Assembly: GCA_039583875.1 (NCBI GenBank)
Contig: CM077165.1
Location: forward strand, 65,150,757-65,214,756
From: Platanthera guangdongensis
Lineage: Eukaryota; Streptophyta; Magnoliopsida; Asparagales; Orchidaceae
DNA length: 64,000 nucleotides
Reading direction: 5' to 3'
The notes under the pieces were generated by a model. The model saw nothing but the letters and a program-made list of their open reading frames with translations. It did not search any database and had not been told where the DNA came from. This document shows positions 43,617-55,044 of this stretch, in pieces. The stretch's first letter is position 1; the number at the start of each line of letters is the position of its first letter. The translations under genes were made by a program, and so were the position numbers.

Positions 43617-44732
43617 ATGGCGAGACGTCCTGCGACGAGATCGACCCCCCAATCCGAGGGTGAGATGTCAAGAGCGCAGAGCGAGGGGTTTGTAGAAAAC
43701 CTGCGGTAGAGTAATGAGGCCTTATCGAGGCAGGTGGTGGCTATGCAGGCTCAGATTCAGTCCCTTGTAGCAGTGGTGGCGGGACAGGCTCCGAGAGTTT
43801 CGGACCCCGCTGAGGGGGTAGCTGTTCCTGCCCCTCCTGCTCCTCCCGTGCCTTTGGTTGTGGTGCCCCCGGAGATGGCATTTATATCCCAATTTTAGCG
43901 GCTTAGGCCCCCTACTTATGATGGGCAAGCAGATTTCATGATTTTGGATGACTGGCTGATTACCATTGAGGAGATGTTCTCTTACTCAGGGATTACGGAC
44001 GATCAGAGAGTGATGCTCACTGCCTACCAGCTCAAGGGTTTAGCAAAGAATTGGTCGCTGAGGGAGAAAGAAAGCTTGGTGGCAGGATGCTCTTGGGAGT
44101 CATTTAAGGTGATGCTGTTGAGTAAGTTTCTGCCTTCGGTCGAGAGGGACCGGCTGATGAATGACTTTCTCCATTTGAAGCAGAGGAAACTCACGGTTAG
44201 TGAGTACGAGATTGAGTTTAGAAAGTTGAGTCGGTTTGCTCCTAGTCTGGTGAGTGTTGAAGCAGACCGAGTTAAGCGATTTCTAGGTGGACTAAGTAGC
44301 GACATTCAGCAGTTAGCGAATGCCTACGGAGCAGTTTGTTATGCCAACGTGGTTGAAGCTACCTTGAGAGTTGAGGCCATTGAGAATGCCAAGAATAGAG
44401 GCCAGCAGTTGAGGAAGGATAAGCGGAAGTCCGGTGGAGGGAAGAGCCCTCAGGAACCTGATGCTGTCTCGAGAAAGAAGAACAAAGAGGTTTGTAGTTT
44501 CTGTGGCCGGCCAGGCCACCCCTTTGAGAAGTGTTTCAAAAGGTTGGGAGCGCAGAAGAAGGAACAGGTGCACGCGATTCAGGGTGCTCCCAGAGGAGAC
44601 TTGGTATGTGCCTTATGTGGAAGGAAGGGCCATGAGGCTGCCCGTTGCTGGTTAAAAGATAAGGTTTGTTTTCAGTGCGGCCAGAAGGGTCATCTCAAGA
44701 CAAAGTGCCCACAGTCCCAGCCTATTCTGTAG
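43617..44732 (+). pseudogene. Gag of T, two premature stops
   Basis: Gag forms the particle and binds RNA. The ATG at 43617 starts MARRPATRSTP; the same frame runs on past TAG codons near 43707 and 43897. The N-terminal part is followed by the chromovirus Gag domain (about 43920-44340; DWLITIEEMFSYSG, AKNWSLREKES, SEYEIEFRKLSRFAP). Three CCHC knuckles follow: CSFCGRPGHPFEKC, CALCGRKGHEAARC and CFQCGQKGHLKTKC (44492-44710). Three knuckles are more than the single one seen in G2. A TAG at 44730 ends the frame after QPIL; the sequence remains open beyond it, so it may be a nonsense mutation inside a fused Gag-Pol. Confidence 0.9.
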
Positions 44733-44939
44733 CCAGTTCCCCTCCAGGCTTTGCCACCGCCTCAGCAAATGGATAGAGGAAAGGGGAAGCTGAATGTGCT
44801 TTCGGCAGACGAAGCGCAGACTTCGACCTAGGTTATCTCAGGTTCGACTCCTCCCCAGTCATTTCGTTATGTTTCCTTTTTGGTTGTAGTTTTCGTTTTA
44901 GTGTTTGTTGCCTTAGATGCGTGCGCTATTTGTAGGATG

Positions 44940-46230
44940 ATTTAAGGTAAAGAACCGATGGGCGCGCGTTCTCTTCGATTCAGGCGCTACCCACTTGTTT
45001 GTGGCTAGAGCCTTCGTGGAGCGGTTCAGTTTGGGCCTCGATCATGTTGGTGGTGCCTTTTGCGTTAAGTTCCCCTCCGGTGACTCTGTCGTTACGGACC
45101 TGGGTGTCCTTGATTGTCCGATTTTGTTGGGGGATTTTCTAACCAAGGCAGATCTGAAGGTGATTGACCTGGAGGACTTCGATGTTATCTTGGGCATGGA
45201 CTGGTTGTCAAGGTACGATGATGTTATCCAGTGCAGGGGTAAGCGATTGGACTTCGTCAAAGACAACGGTCAGCCATGGAGCGTTTATGGGTATTCTCTC
45301 CAGGAGTCTCCAGTCATATTTGCAGTGCGTGCTCGGAAGCTGCTTGATTCTCGCTGTTTTGCCTGTGTGGTCTCTCTGGTAGGGACAGTTGTTAGAGTGT
45401 CGTGTTTGAAAGAGATTCCTGTGGTGTGTGACTTCTCTGATGTGTTTCCTGATGATCTTCCCGGTCTTCCACCCGATCGAGATGTCGAGTTTGTTATAGA
45501 TTTGGAGCCAGGCACGCGTCCTATTGCAAAGGCGCCGTACCGGATGGCCCCGCGAGAGCTGGAAGAGTTGCGAATTTAGCTGGATGAGATGTTGGCAAAA
45601 GGTTTCATTAGGCCGAGCTCTTCACCTTGGGGTGCACCAATGCTGTTCGTTAAAAAGAAAGATGGGTCGATGAGGCTATGCATCGACTATAGAGAGCTGA
45701 ACAAGGTTACTATTAAGAACAGGTACCCTTTGCCTCGGATTGACGATTTGTTTGACCAACTGCGTGGTAGTGCCGTGTTTTCCAAGATTGATCTTCGTTC
45801 GGGCTATCACCAGTTGAGGATTCGGGAGTCAGATGTTCCGCGGATGGCGTTCCGCTCTCGTCATGGGCATTTTGAGTTTTTGGTTATGTCATTTGGTTTG
45901 ACTAATGCGCCCTCAGCTTTTATGGATTTGATGAACAAAGTTTTCAAGGATTTTCTAGATAGGTTTGTGATTGTCTTTATAGACGATGTTTTGGTGTACT
46001 CTAAAGATGCGGAGGAGCATGATCGACATTTGCGAATGGTCTTGGCGACTCTGAGAGACCATAAGCTATACGCCAAGCTGAGCAAATGCGAATTTTGGTT
46101 GCCTCAAGTTTCTTTTCTCGGCCACGTGGTTAATAAGGAGGGAATATCGGTGGACCCAGAAAAGATTGTTGCTGTTATGGAATGGGCGAGGCCTGTTACT
46201 CACAAGAGATCAGGAGCTTGTTGGGCTTAG
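44940..46230 (+). pseudogene. Protease and reverse transcriptase of T
   Basis: The protease motif LFDSGATHLFV lies at about 44970-45003, in the frame +1 to Gag, followed by VILGMDWLSRYDD near 45190. RT begins near 45440: the PDDLPGLPPDRDVEF block, PYRMAPRELEEL, one TAG at 45577-45579, then [65 protein letters not shown] and the catalytic box [10 protein letters not shown] near 45977. [12 protein letters not shown] and WARPVT follow; a frameshift near 46205 breaks the [13 protein letters not shown] block. All three catalytic Asp of RT are present. Confidence 0.92.
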
Positions 46231-47792
46231 CAGGTTAGTATAGAAGATTGGTAGAGGGATTCTTTACCTTGTCTGTGTCGTTGACCAAGTTGACGCAGAA
46301 GAATGTAGCCTTCATATGGGATGGCAAGTGTGAGGAGGCTTTTGAGGAACTAAAAAGAAGGTTATGTTCAGCTCCAATTTTGACCTTGCCTACTGAAGAT
46401 AGTGAGTATGATATATATGTGGATGCGTCGCATGTCGGACTGGGCTGCGTATTGATGAAGGGCGGGAAGGTGATTGCGTACGGGTCGAGGCAGCTAAAGA
46501 CTCACGAGAGGAATTACCCTACGCATGACCTGAAGTTTGCAGCTGTGATCTATGCGTTGAAATTGTGGAGGCATTTGCTATATGGCGCGCAGTGCAAGAT
46601 TTTCACGGATCATAAGAGTTTAAAGTATGTCTTCACCCAGAAAGAATTGAATCTGCGCCATCGGCGATGGTTGGAGTATGTGGCCGACTATGATGTTGAA
46701 ATCCAGTACCATCCGGCCAAAGCGAATGTGGTGGCTGATGCCCTGAGTCGGAAGTCTGGGAAGATTTTCAATCTCTCCGCCGAGCGTCTAGTGGAAGAGT
46801 TCCATTTGATGGACATTTCTGTGGGAAGCTGCGATTCGCAGAGTAGCTTGGCAGTGGCAGAACCTTCGTGGATTGCGCTTACGAGACTGCATCAGAAGGA
46901 TGATCCCGATCTTCTGCATTTGTATCTTCGAGCTGAAAAAGGTGAATTACCAGATTTCTCTGTAGATGATGCAGATTCCTTGAAGTATCGTGGCAGGTTT
47001 TGTATCCCCGCGGTTGGAGATATCCGGGACATGGTGTGCAGAGAAGCCCACGGATCTAGTGTTGCCTACCTTCCAGGGTCTACCAAGATGTATCATGATT
47101 TAAAGCAGATTGCCTGGTGGTATGGGATGAAGAAGGACATAGCCAGATTTGTTTCAGAGTGTTACACTTGCAGGCGTGTGAAAGCCGACCATGGGAGGCC
47201 TGGTGGCAAGCTGACACCCTTAGAGATTCCGATGTGGAAGTGCGAGAGTATCTCGATGGATTTCATTACAAGCTTACCGAGATCTCCTAAAGGGCATGAT
47301 TCAGTTTGGGTGATTGTAGACAGACTGACGAAGTGTGCTCACTTCGTACAATTTAAGATCGATTATCCGATGAGGAAGATAGCCGAGCTATATCTGGATG
47401 AGGTTATTAGATTGCATGGTGTACCCGTGAGCATCATATCAGATCGAGACTCCAGGTTCACGTCTCGTTTTGGGAAGAGCCTTCAAGAGGGGTTGGGTAC
47501 AGATTTGAGATATTCCACAGCTTATCATCTGCAGACCAATGGCCAGACGGAGCGAGTAAATCAGATTGTTGAAGATATGATCCGATGCTATATTCTGGAC
47601 CATGGGGGAGCATGGGATGAGCGCTTGCGGCTTATGGAATTTGCGTATAACAACAGTTATCAAGAAAGCTTGCAAATGGCTCCTTTTGAAGCTTTGTATG
47701 GGAGGAGCTGCAGGACTCCCTTGTTTTGGGCTGAGGTTGGCGAGAGACCTTTGTTGGGTCCAGAAGCACTCGAGGAGATGGAAACCCTGTGA
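46231..47792 (+). pseudogene. RNase H and integrase of T
   Basis: RNase [27 protein letters not shown] (catalytic Asp), [20 protein letters not shown], then LKFAAVIYAL, where G2 has LELEAVIFA: the catalytic Glu is Lys. IFTDHKSLKYVF and NVVADALSRKS follow. Integrase: the zinc module has EAHGSS..AYLPGSTKMY (second His replaced by Leu) and CYTCRRVK; the core has ISMDFITSLP (Asp), IISDRDSRFTSRF (Asp) and QTNGQTERVNQ (Glu), then FAYNNSYQESLQMAPFEALYG. The open frame of 514 codons is the longest in the window. It ends in a frameshift at 47785. Confidence 0.93.
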
Positions 47793-48292
47793 AGCTTATT
47801 CGGGAAAAGCTTCGGTTAGCCCAGGAGAGATACGAGAAAAACGCCAACCGGCGTAGATCGGACTTGGAATTTGTGGTGGGGGACTCTGTGTTTTTAAAGG
47901 TCTCCCCGTTGATCAGAGTCAAGCGGTTTGGCAAGAGCAGGAAGTTGGACCCGAGGTACGTGGGGCCGTTTCCGATTGTTGAGCGGATTGGGATATCAGC
48001 TTATAGGCTGGCTTTGCCCGCAAATTTCTCTGGCGTGCATGATGTATTCCACGTCAGTCAGCTGTGGAAATGTGTGATGAATGGCAGGCAGGTTTTGGAT
48101 TATGTGCCTCAGTTGGAGCCAAATCTTTCTTATGTGGAGGTGCCTATCCGCATTCTGGATTCTCAGGTTCGTGCGTTGCGGAAGAAGACTATTCCTATGG
48201 TTAAAGTTTTATGGAAGAATCAGGATGTAGAAAGCGCGACTTGGGAATTGGTGGCGGCTATGAGGGAGGCTCACCCTCATCTGTTTCCCTGA
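47789..48292 (+). pseudogene. Integrase C-terminus and chromodomain-like tail of T
   Basis: After the frameshift the frame continues with LAQERYEKNANRRRSDLEF, GDSVFLKVSPL, the GPFPIVERIG and YRLALP blocks, FHVSQLWKC and then a C-terminal segment with IPMVKVLWKNQDVESATWEL, MREAHPHLFP and a TGA at 48290. This tail is the chromodomain-related module of chromoviruses, which directs integration to heterochromatin marks. Trp (WK) and the WEL..MREAHP pattern are visible. Only about 125 bases separate the stop from the LTR. Confidence 0.88.
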
Positions 48293-48401
48293 TCTTGTGC
48301 CTGGTATGTTCTGTTTTATTTATATATATATCCCTTTCCTGGCTCTTTCTCTCTCCTTCTTCATAGGAGTGTTGTGAGTAAAGTTTCGAGGCGAAACTTT
48401 C

Positions 48402-48417
48402 TTTTAGGGGGAGTGGC
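48402..48417 (+). other. Polypurine tract of T
   Basis: TTTTAGGGGGAGTGGC sits directly before the TG of the 3' LTR. Confidence 0.8.
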
Positions 48418-51400
48418 TGTAACGCCCCCGTTTTTTCTTTGTTTTGTTTGCTCTTGGATTGGCGTTACGATGACGCATTTCTGGCCTTTTGCCATTGTAG
48501 AGCGTGGTCTTAGCTCTTTACGTTCCTTGTGTAGCCTGGTTGTAGCCTGTTGGCAAGTTTCCGCAGCTAGCCGGAGTCTGTTTTGGCGACTCGTTTGGAC
48601 CTCTTAGGGAAATGCTTGTGTTTTGGCTTCGGGAGGTGTTAGCTCGAGTGTCCGATCGTCGGATATTGTTTTCAACCTCGCCGTTGTTTTTGTAACATGG
48701 TTGTTTAGCTACGGTGCGAGTTTTGGTCGAAATCCGGGATCGTTTGCCTCCGCGTCGTTTCGACGATTGTTTTGTTAGTTGTAATGTTTGTTATGCTGTG
48801 CGTGGCCTGCTGTAGCCGAGCTAGTAGGCTGGTGCCTTGTCTTTTTTTTTGCAAGGAGTTAGCAGTTTTTTTTGTGTAAGTTGGGTGACACGGCATGGGT
48901 CACGGGTGTGACCCAGGGCGTGTCCTGCTCGGGTAGAGCTCTCTTTTCTGTGGTCGACAATTTCTGGTCGACGGCTGTTTTTGGTAGGAACACGGCCTAT
49001 GACACGGGCGTGTCACAGGGCGTGTCCCCCTTCGGTTCATTGAGCTGCGCTCGATGGTCGTCAGGCGGAGTTTTAGTGAGAACATGGCCGTATCACGGGC
49101 GTGTCGTATCGGACACGGGCGTGACACGGGGCATGCCTCTCTGTTCGACGATCGGCACTCCACGATCGTCGAGTGGTGTTTGAGTTGGTACACGGCCTGT
49201 GACACGGGCGTGTCACAGGGCGTGTCACCTGTTTCGTCGAGCGGAGATCGACGTTCGTCGAATGGGTAGGTGTGTGAGTACACGCCCCATGACACGGGCG
49301 TGTCGGGCCGTGTCACGGGCATGTCTGTGGCATGTCCTGTGTTTTCGTCGAGTGGAGATCGACGTTCGTCGAGTGTGTAAGTACATGCCCCGTGACACGG
49401 GCGTGTCGGGCCGTGTCACGGGCGTGTCTGGGGCGTGTTCCGTACTTTTTCTCCTGAGAGCATCTTTTGTTGCCGTGAACCGTTTTTCCTCCTCATTTTC
49501 ATCGTTCCCGAGTCTGGAGAGCTTCCAGCAGAAGGGGTTTGAGAGGAGGCAGTGGTTTTTTGGCCGGTGTTTGCAGGAGGAAGCTCGTTTTTCTCGTGCG
49601 ATAGTGGATTTGGCTTGCTCTCGTCTAGATCTTCCCTTCCATGTAAGTGTTTCTTGATTTAGGGTTGATTCTAGGAGTTGGGAATATCTCATTTCTTTTC
49701 TTTTTCCTCAAGTTTCATCTTTGGTCTTCTAGGTGGCCAATCTTGCTGCCGGAGCCAAGCTGTGGTGTAGCTATTGTTTTTCCGGAGAGGTAGATGCAAG
49801 TGGCTCCCTTGACCTTGCCAAATTATTTCTAACTCTTACTCTGTTTTCATTTCCTGTGCAATACTTCTGTTTTCATTATTTTTTTCCTCCTTAGGAACTA
49901 GAATAATAGGATGCCCTTTTTCCTTCATTTCAGCCATGGGCTGTTTCATTGTTTTTTTTACATTTAAATCAATATTCTCTATTTTGTCTGAGGTTTTGTG
50001 TACAGTGGGTAGCTACATTTAGGGTGAGGCTGCGGTAGTGGTAGTTTAGGTTTAGTTGCGGTAGTCCCGAGTAGTTAGGATGGAACGGAGGGTTGGGATT
50101 AAATTTCCAACTCTCTGTTTTCGCGCATTGAGAGAGTCTAGGCTGCGGTTTTAACTAAAACTTACGTTTACCCTAAGTAGAAAGCACAGACAGTGTCGAG
50201 TGAGCCGAGTTCACTCGACGCCGTCATCCAGCGTAGGATTTGCGGCTAAGTATTTTGGGCGTCAAGTGAGTGGAGCTTGCTCAACGCCGCGTCGAGTGGG
50301 CTCGACATTTCTGTCTTGGGTTCGTGTGTTTCCTTAGGAATTTTATTATGACTTTCCCTTTCTCTAGAGGGTGGTATTGAGTGTTCGGCTAATTTTTGCA
50401 TGCCTACTCTTGGGTTGTGGCAGGTGGTGGAGTTTTGGTGGCCTCTGGAGGGGTGGTTTTAGGTGGAGAGCTGTGGCCACCGCCTTTTGCCCCGGTTTGG
50501 GTTGGCGTGTGTGGGACCCTAGTGCTGCCACTGTTTGACCCCTTAGCCCTTTTTGGATATGGTTTTGGTTATGTACTCAGATCCATGTTTTGACCACTGT
50601 CACTTACACACGTGCTAGGACTGTTAGTCCCTTTCCTATTTATGTTTTCTCTTTGTTTTCGGCATATATGTATATGTCTTGTTGCTGTTGCAGACTCTTT
50701 ATAGGGCATGTTGCTTTTATTGCTCGCACTTGGAGTGCTTTGCTGTGCTTTAGACAGTGCTCTTTTCTTACTGTCATGCCCTTTCTTTTGCTTATAGCAG
50801 TTTGTTGTCGGGTTGGTAAACCCTTCTTATTTGCTCATAAATCTGATGCTCTATTTACTTTTTGACTATTTTCTTGCTGAGGTGTTCTTTTCTTGAATGC
50901 CTCAGGTCCAGGTTGTAGCCAGTTCAGCGGCTAGTTCTTTTGGAGGGGCTGGTTGGTGGCCTCTTGTGTAGCTGAGATAGCAGATTCCCGAATTTGTGAG
51001 GTAGTTCTTTACCTTTCTGTATAGACATACATACTCACCAGTGGGTTCGTGTCAGGTTGTTGACGCCCACTGATGGCTTCTTGCGATGCCGGTATGAACT
51101 TAAACTGCTATTTTTGCATATTTGTGGTTGTTTACTTGCTTCTGGGAAGGATTTATGCTAGGTTGCATGTTAGATATTTTAAACCCTAAAAGCATTATTA
51201 TATGTACCTCATGCATAACATATTTATAAAACAAAGACACTATATTTCCTTAGCGTAAAAAGACTATCTTTCATATATATATTATATTCACTTTAGAGTC
51301 GTGCATACCATGAGTCATCCCTCGGGGACACTTATGCTCATTTAGAGTGTCAATTTAATTGAACCAAAGTATTTTCTGCTGCGTATAAATATACTTTTTA

Positions 51401-51611
51401 TTTGTGGACTAGCTGATCCACCGTACCGAGGGATACAGCCTTTCAACATAACTGGTTTTCTTTCATAATTAATCAACAATTTTCCTTTAAATCTAAGGTT
51501 TGGAGTTTTGCCTGAGCGTGTGCAGTTATCCCCTGCACGACGTGGCATCATGGCACGTGTTTTCTCTTGCTCTGGTATGATTTTATCGTTGAGAAAATGC
51601 GGGTTGTGACA
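48418..51611 (+). mobile_element. 3' LTR of T (3,194 bp)
   Basis: Starts TGTAACGCCCCCG and ends GGGTTGTGACA. Same order of blocks as the 5' LTR, one base longer overall. Both ends are canonical, and no large insertion or deletion separates the two copies. Confidence 0.93.
48885..49440. repeat. GACACGGGCGTGTC array in the 3' LTR of T
   Basis: Copy of the array at 40195-40755, with most words intact. Includes the 10-bp hairpin arms at 49145-49172 and the TCGTCGA units near 49232-49262 and 49345-49375. A further CACTCGAC/CTCAACGCC array follows at 50193-50307. Confidence 0.9.
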
Positions 51612-51735
51612 TTTGGTCCCAGCTTGGACTTGTAATTTAATAACTTGTCTTAGCTGTCAGTCATGTGTTTGGAGCATCCACTGTCCAGGTACCATTTTTG
51701 ATTAACCACTGGACATCCCTTTGCCTGCAATGAAA
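51612..51735 (-). pseudogene. First half of protease, element B
   Basis: The minus-strand motif WYLDSGCSKHMTDS lies near 51700-51660 (DSG intact), followed by a stop and LLNYKSKLGP, which ends at T. The second half is at 39421-39730. The insertion falls between GP and KVIFGDS. Confidence 0.85.
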
Positions 51736-51739
51736 ATAG

Positions 51740-53859
51740 TTAGTTGTTCTTGACCCAGGTTACCTTGGGTCCTTTATATTGTTGATAAGAAAAGCTAGAA
51801 ATTACTGAAAATTCAGGTTGTGATTTATACCCTAAGGGGTGATATCTTCTAGGAGGAATTGTCCAATGAGCAAGCAGATTAAAAGGTTTCCTAGATTGAT
51901 TTGAGTTACTGTGATAATTAGGACTTTTATTAAGTCTTTCTGGGTTCGACAAAATGTTGTGAGTTCGTCGACCAGAGTTCGACAAAACGGGATGAGATCG
52001 TCGATCTATGCTCAGAGAATGAACATACTCATTTTCTGTGGCCCAAGTTTGTCGATCTCTGCTCGACGAGCCATACACAGTTCGTCAATCGCAGTAAGAC
52101 GAATAATTATTATATTGATTTGCGTTCAGAGTTCGTCGACTTGATTTCGACGAACTGGCCACATTTCGTCGATCTAAGTTCGACGAAATCTACTGAACTT
52201 TGTTTTTATCTAAGGTTTTCTGATTCTTATTTTTCTTGTTTTTGTGTGTGATTTTTGTTTGATTGTGATTGTTATTATCTACCTTTTCTTTACCCTTTTC
52301 AGATACAAACTTTATTGTTGTGGTTAATATATTCTTCTTGAGTATGTGGGGTAAACTTGATGATGCACCCAAGCCTAGTTTGCCATTCAGTCTTGCATTG
52401 ACTGTGCTTGTGATGTCCATCAGCTTAAGGCTTCTCCCATTGAGAGATTCCTCAAGTTGTTTGTCCTCACATAGCTCTGTTTTTAAAGAAGAGATTTGTT
52501 CCTTTGCTAATGTTAGTTCTTCTTTTAACTTGGTGTTTTCAGAAATGATGTTTTCCTGATTTGATAATTTTTCCCTAAGTATTTTGATTTCCTTTTCTGA
52601 GTTTATTAAATCAATGCACATAGTTTTAAATTCAATTTTGAAACTATCAGAATTATAATCAAAAGATAACAATACCTGATCAGCTTCAGATTCTGAAGCT
52701 CCTTCATTTTCAAATTCTTCCTCTTCTGATTGACTTCTGGAGGCATCAATGGCCATGAGGCAGACTTATTTGGCCCTTGCCTCTTCTTCTTCTTCAATGG
52801 AACTTGAAGATGCGAATTCAACTTCAGTGTCACTCCAACTTTCAGCTACAAAGCCCTTCTCCTTCTTTTTGTATTTGCTGGAAGAAGGCCTTGAGCTTTA
52901 ATGTCTTCTTGAGTCCTTCTCTCTTCTCCTTTCTTTATTTTGATTCTCTAGACACTCTGAGAGAAAGTGTCCAGGTTTCCTGCAGCCAAAGCAAACTACT
53001 TCTTTAGTGGGAGTTTTGTCATACCTTAGCTTATCATCCTGCCTGGATGATTTTCTCCTAAAGTCTTTCCTTGTCATTTTGTAAAATCTTTTGGCAAGAA
53101 TACTAATTAGCTCTTCATTCACCGTCGAGGTTTCAACTTCTTCAGCAGCTTAAAATGACAGGTTGTGCTCTTTCCTTACTGGTGGAGGTGTCCTTTGTTC
53201 AGCTGCTTCTATGGACTTTATGAGCTGCTCATAGGACTTGAGCTTTCCTAATAAAGAATCTATGGAGATCTCATTTAAGCTCCTGGCCTCCTTGTTTGGC
53301 CATATCCTTAAATCCCATGAGCTTGGGAAGCTCATGAGGATTTTGTCATTCACCTCAGTGAGGGTGATATCCCTGTCCAAGGTCTTCAGCTCATTGATTA
53401 TTGTCCTCAGCCTGTTGTACATGTCTGCAACAAATTCTGCTTCATCCTTCTTGAAATTCTCATACTGGATCTGAGATTTGACCTTCTATCCTTCCTTTCA
53501 TCAGCAGAGCCAACCACCATTTGGTTAAGAGTGTCCCAAATGGCCTTGGCTGATGTGCATTCAGCCACTCTTTGGAAAATGTCATCTCACATTGTTTGGG
53601 CCAGAATGTTCATGGCCTTGGCATCAGTAACTATGGCTTTCTTCTGATCATCAGTCCACTCAGGTGGTGGAAATGCATTAGGGCTTGAAACTGCTGTAGA
53701 TGTAGAGGCAGTTGCTTGAGGAAGACCGGTCAAAATAGCATTGTAGATGTCCTCATCAATAGAATTCATATCCAGTATTATTCTTGCCTTCCAGATGGCA
53801 AACCTATTTAGGTTGCACACTGGAGGTCCGGTGCTTGCATAGTCTTTGTTCTGTGCCAT
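51740..53859 (-). pseudogene. Gag with SSxSxRR repeats, element B
   Basis: The start ATG is at 53859 (MAQNKDYAST). Domain order: N-terminal NLNRFAIWKARI; one stop (TGA near 53587, where A has Ser); ITLTEVNDKILMSFPSSW (53370); the zinc knuckle CFGCRKPGHFLSEC at 52995-52950, complete here; acidic stretch; coiled coil with INSEKEIKILREKL and LKEELTLAKEQISSLK (52630-52470); basic tail; then SSxSxRR units at 52190-51950. It ends with TWVKNN and a stop at 51740. Frame breaks lie near 53470, 53145, 52890 and 52190. Better preserved than A. Confidence 0.87.
51945..52190. repeat. TCGTCGA/TCGACGA palindromes inside gag, element B
   Basis: Collinear with the block in A. The unit at 52164-52188 has perfect 9-base arms TTTCGTCGA and TCGACGAAA; the loop differs from A by one base. 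Other units have lost symmetry by point changes. Confidence 0.88.
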
Positions 53860-53950
53860 GTTGTGAATATAATTCTAATAGAAATAAAAAAGTCAGATGT
53901 AACAAAGGATCTTTTGGTTCAAGAGTTAGCCTGTACAACCAAAGGAAACT

Positions 53951-53964
53951 TGCTCTGATACCAA
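53951..53964 (-). other. Met-type primer binding site of element B
   Basis: TTGGTATCAGAGCA on the minus strand, directly after the LTR end CTTTCA and one A. A full 12-base match to the initiator tRNA-Met complement TGGTATCAGAGC. Confidence 0.9.
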
Positions 53965-53965
53965 T

Positions 53966-53989
53966 TGAAAGTTAGGGTTAGATTTGATA
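53966..53989 (-). mobile_element. End of the 5' LTR of element B (left of G2)
   Basis: The last 24 bases of the LTR, ending CTTTCA on the minus strand at 53966. TGATA at 53985-53989 is the left target copy of G2. The LTR resumes at 63159 after the second TGATA copy. Confidence 0.9.
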
Positions 53990-54998
53990 TGTAACGCCCC
54001 GAAAATTGTATTTGAGTTGGTCGGGTAAAAAAGGGATTTTGGAGCCTGTATAGGGGTACACGGCCTAGGACACGGGCGTGTCCAAGGCTGTGTCTGGCTG
54101 GTGTTTTGGTCGTTTTCATCCCGAGAAGGACACGACTAGTAATACGGCTGAATGACATGGGCGTGTCATTTGACACGGGCGTGTGCCTACCCGTGTCAGT
54201 ACACGTGTTCAGCAGGGTCGTATCGGTTGGCGTGGCGGTTATGTGTGACACGCCCCCGGACACGGGCGTGTGGTGGACCCGACATGGGTGTGTTGAGTGA
54301 GACCCGGGCGTGTCTGAGCCCGTGTGAATCTCTGTGTTCGACGATCGTGCCTAGATCGAGGAACACCGCTTGGGACACGGCCGTGTGCCAAGCCGTGTTC
54401 GGCCCAGGTCTGTTGATTTTTGAGCGGATCAGAGCCGTTCGATTTCTTTATTTTAAATCCAACAGCCCATGTGGTTTCCTGCTCTATTAAGGCCGTGAAT
54501 GGGATTTGAATCCTTCATTTCTCTCCAAAGCTTTCTCTTTCCAAGGAGTTAGAGCAATGAGGAAGAAGGAGGAGGATTCCGGCCACCGGCGGAGCATCGG
54601 AGCACCGTTTTGAGATCTGAGAGAGGATCCGTGGAGGAAAGATCATTGCGAAGACTTCTATCCGTGTAGTTTTTCAATAGCGCCAAATCGTACTACAAGG
54701 GTAACGATTCTCAACTTGAGCATGTGAAGCTCTTCTTTTTTGCTTTGGGAAAACCCGCTCCCGTGAGTGTGCGGTGAGTGCGTGGTGTTCCTTGGGGTTG
54801 ATGTGAGTAGTCCCCCTTGTGTTGCATATAGAGTCCGGAATCGAAGTACGGGCATAGGCATTGTGTGTGAAGCCTACCCGGACGTGTATTGTCTGGATCG
54901 TTGATGTTGCATTTTTTATGATTTGCCGGAGAAAACTCCGTGCTTTGGATTTTCGGGTTTCTACGGGTTAGATTGCGGCAGGGATCCTTGGGGATTAG
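53990..54998 (+). mobile_element. 5' LTR of G2, 3' part missing
   Basis: Collinear with the first 1,009 bp of the 3' LTR (61187-62195), with the same length. Homology stops after GGGATTAG at 54998, and the last 958 bp of the LTR (62196-63153) have no counterpart. A primer-site-like sequence follows after three bases, so the missing block was deleted cleanly up to the primer site. Confidence 0.85.
54056..54410. repeat. ACACGGGCGTGTC array in the 5' LTR of G2
   Basis: About a dozen ACACGGGCGTGTC, ACACGGCC and GGCCGTGT words lie in 350 bases, 65-420 bases into the LTR. A TTCGACGATCG word also occurs (54338), shared with the hairpin arm of T. The 3' LTR copy is at 61250-61605. Confidence 0.88.
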
Positions 54999-55001
54999 GA
55001 G

Positions 55002-55014
55002 TGGTATTAAAGGC
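55002..55014 (+). other. Probable eroded Met primer site of G2
   Basis: TGGTATTAAAGGC matches TGGTATCAGAGC apart from two transitions (C to T, G to A) and one extra G. Both changes fit decay of methylated cytosine. A GGTTCGAGACC word at 55032-55042 looks like a Pol III B box, but no A box or cloverleaf accompanies it. Confidence 0.5.
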
Positions 55015-55044
55015 TTCTTATCAAGGTTGCGGGTTCGAGACCCC

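Larger units (their letters stand above)
39736..51611 (+). mobile_element. Full-length Ty3/gypsy chromovirus T (Tekay/Del-like), 11.9 kb
   Basis: TG...CA ends, flanked by TTTAG (39731-39735) and TTTGG (51612-51616). LTRs are 3,193 and 3,194 bp. The order Gag, PR, RT, RNase H, IN, chromodomain-like tail is that of gypsy chromoviruses; the long LTRs and the C-terminal WELVAAMREAHPHLF block suggest the Tekay/Del lineage. By eye the first 255 bp of the two LTRs differ at about 17 places and another 250 bp (from 40755 and 49440) at about 10, so this is not a fresh insertion. Gag and pol carry a handful of stops and three frameshifts. Confidence 0.93.
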
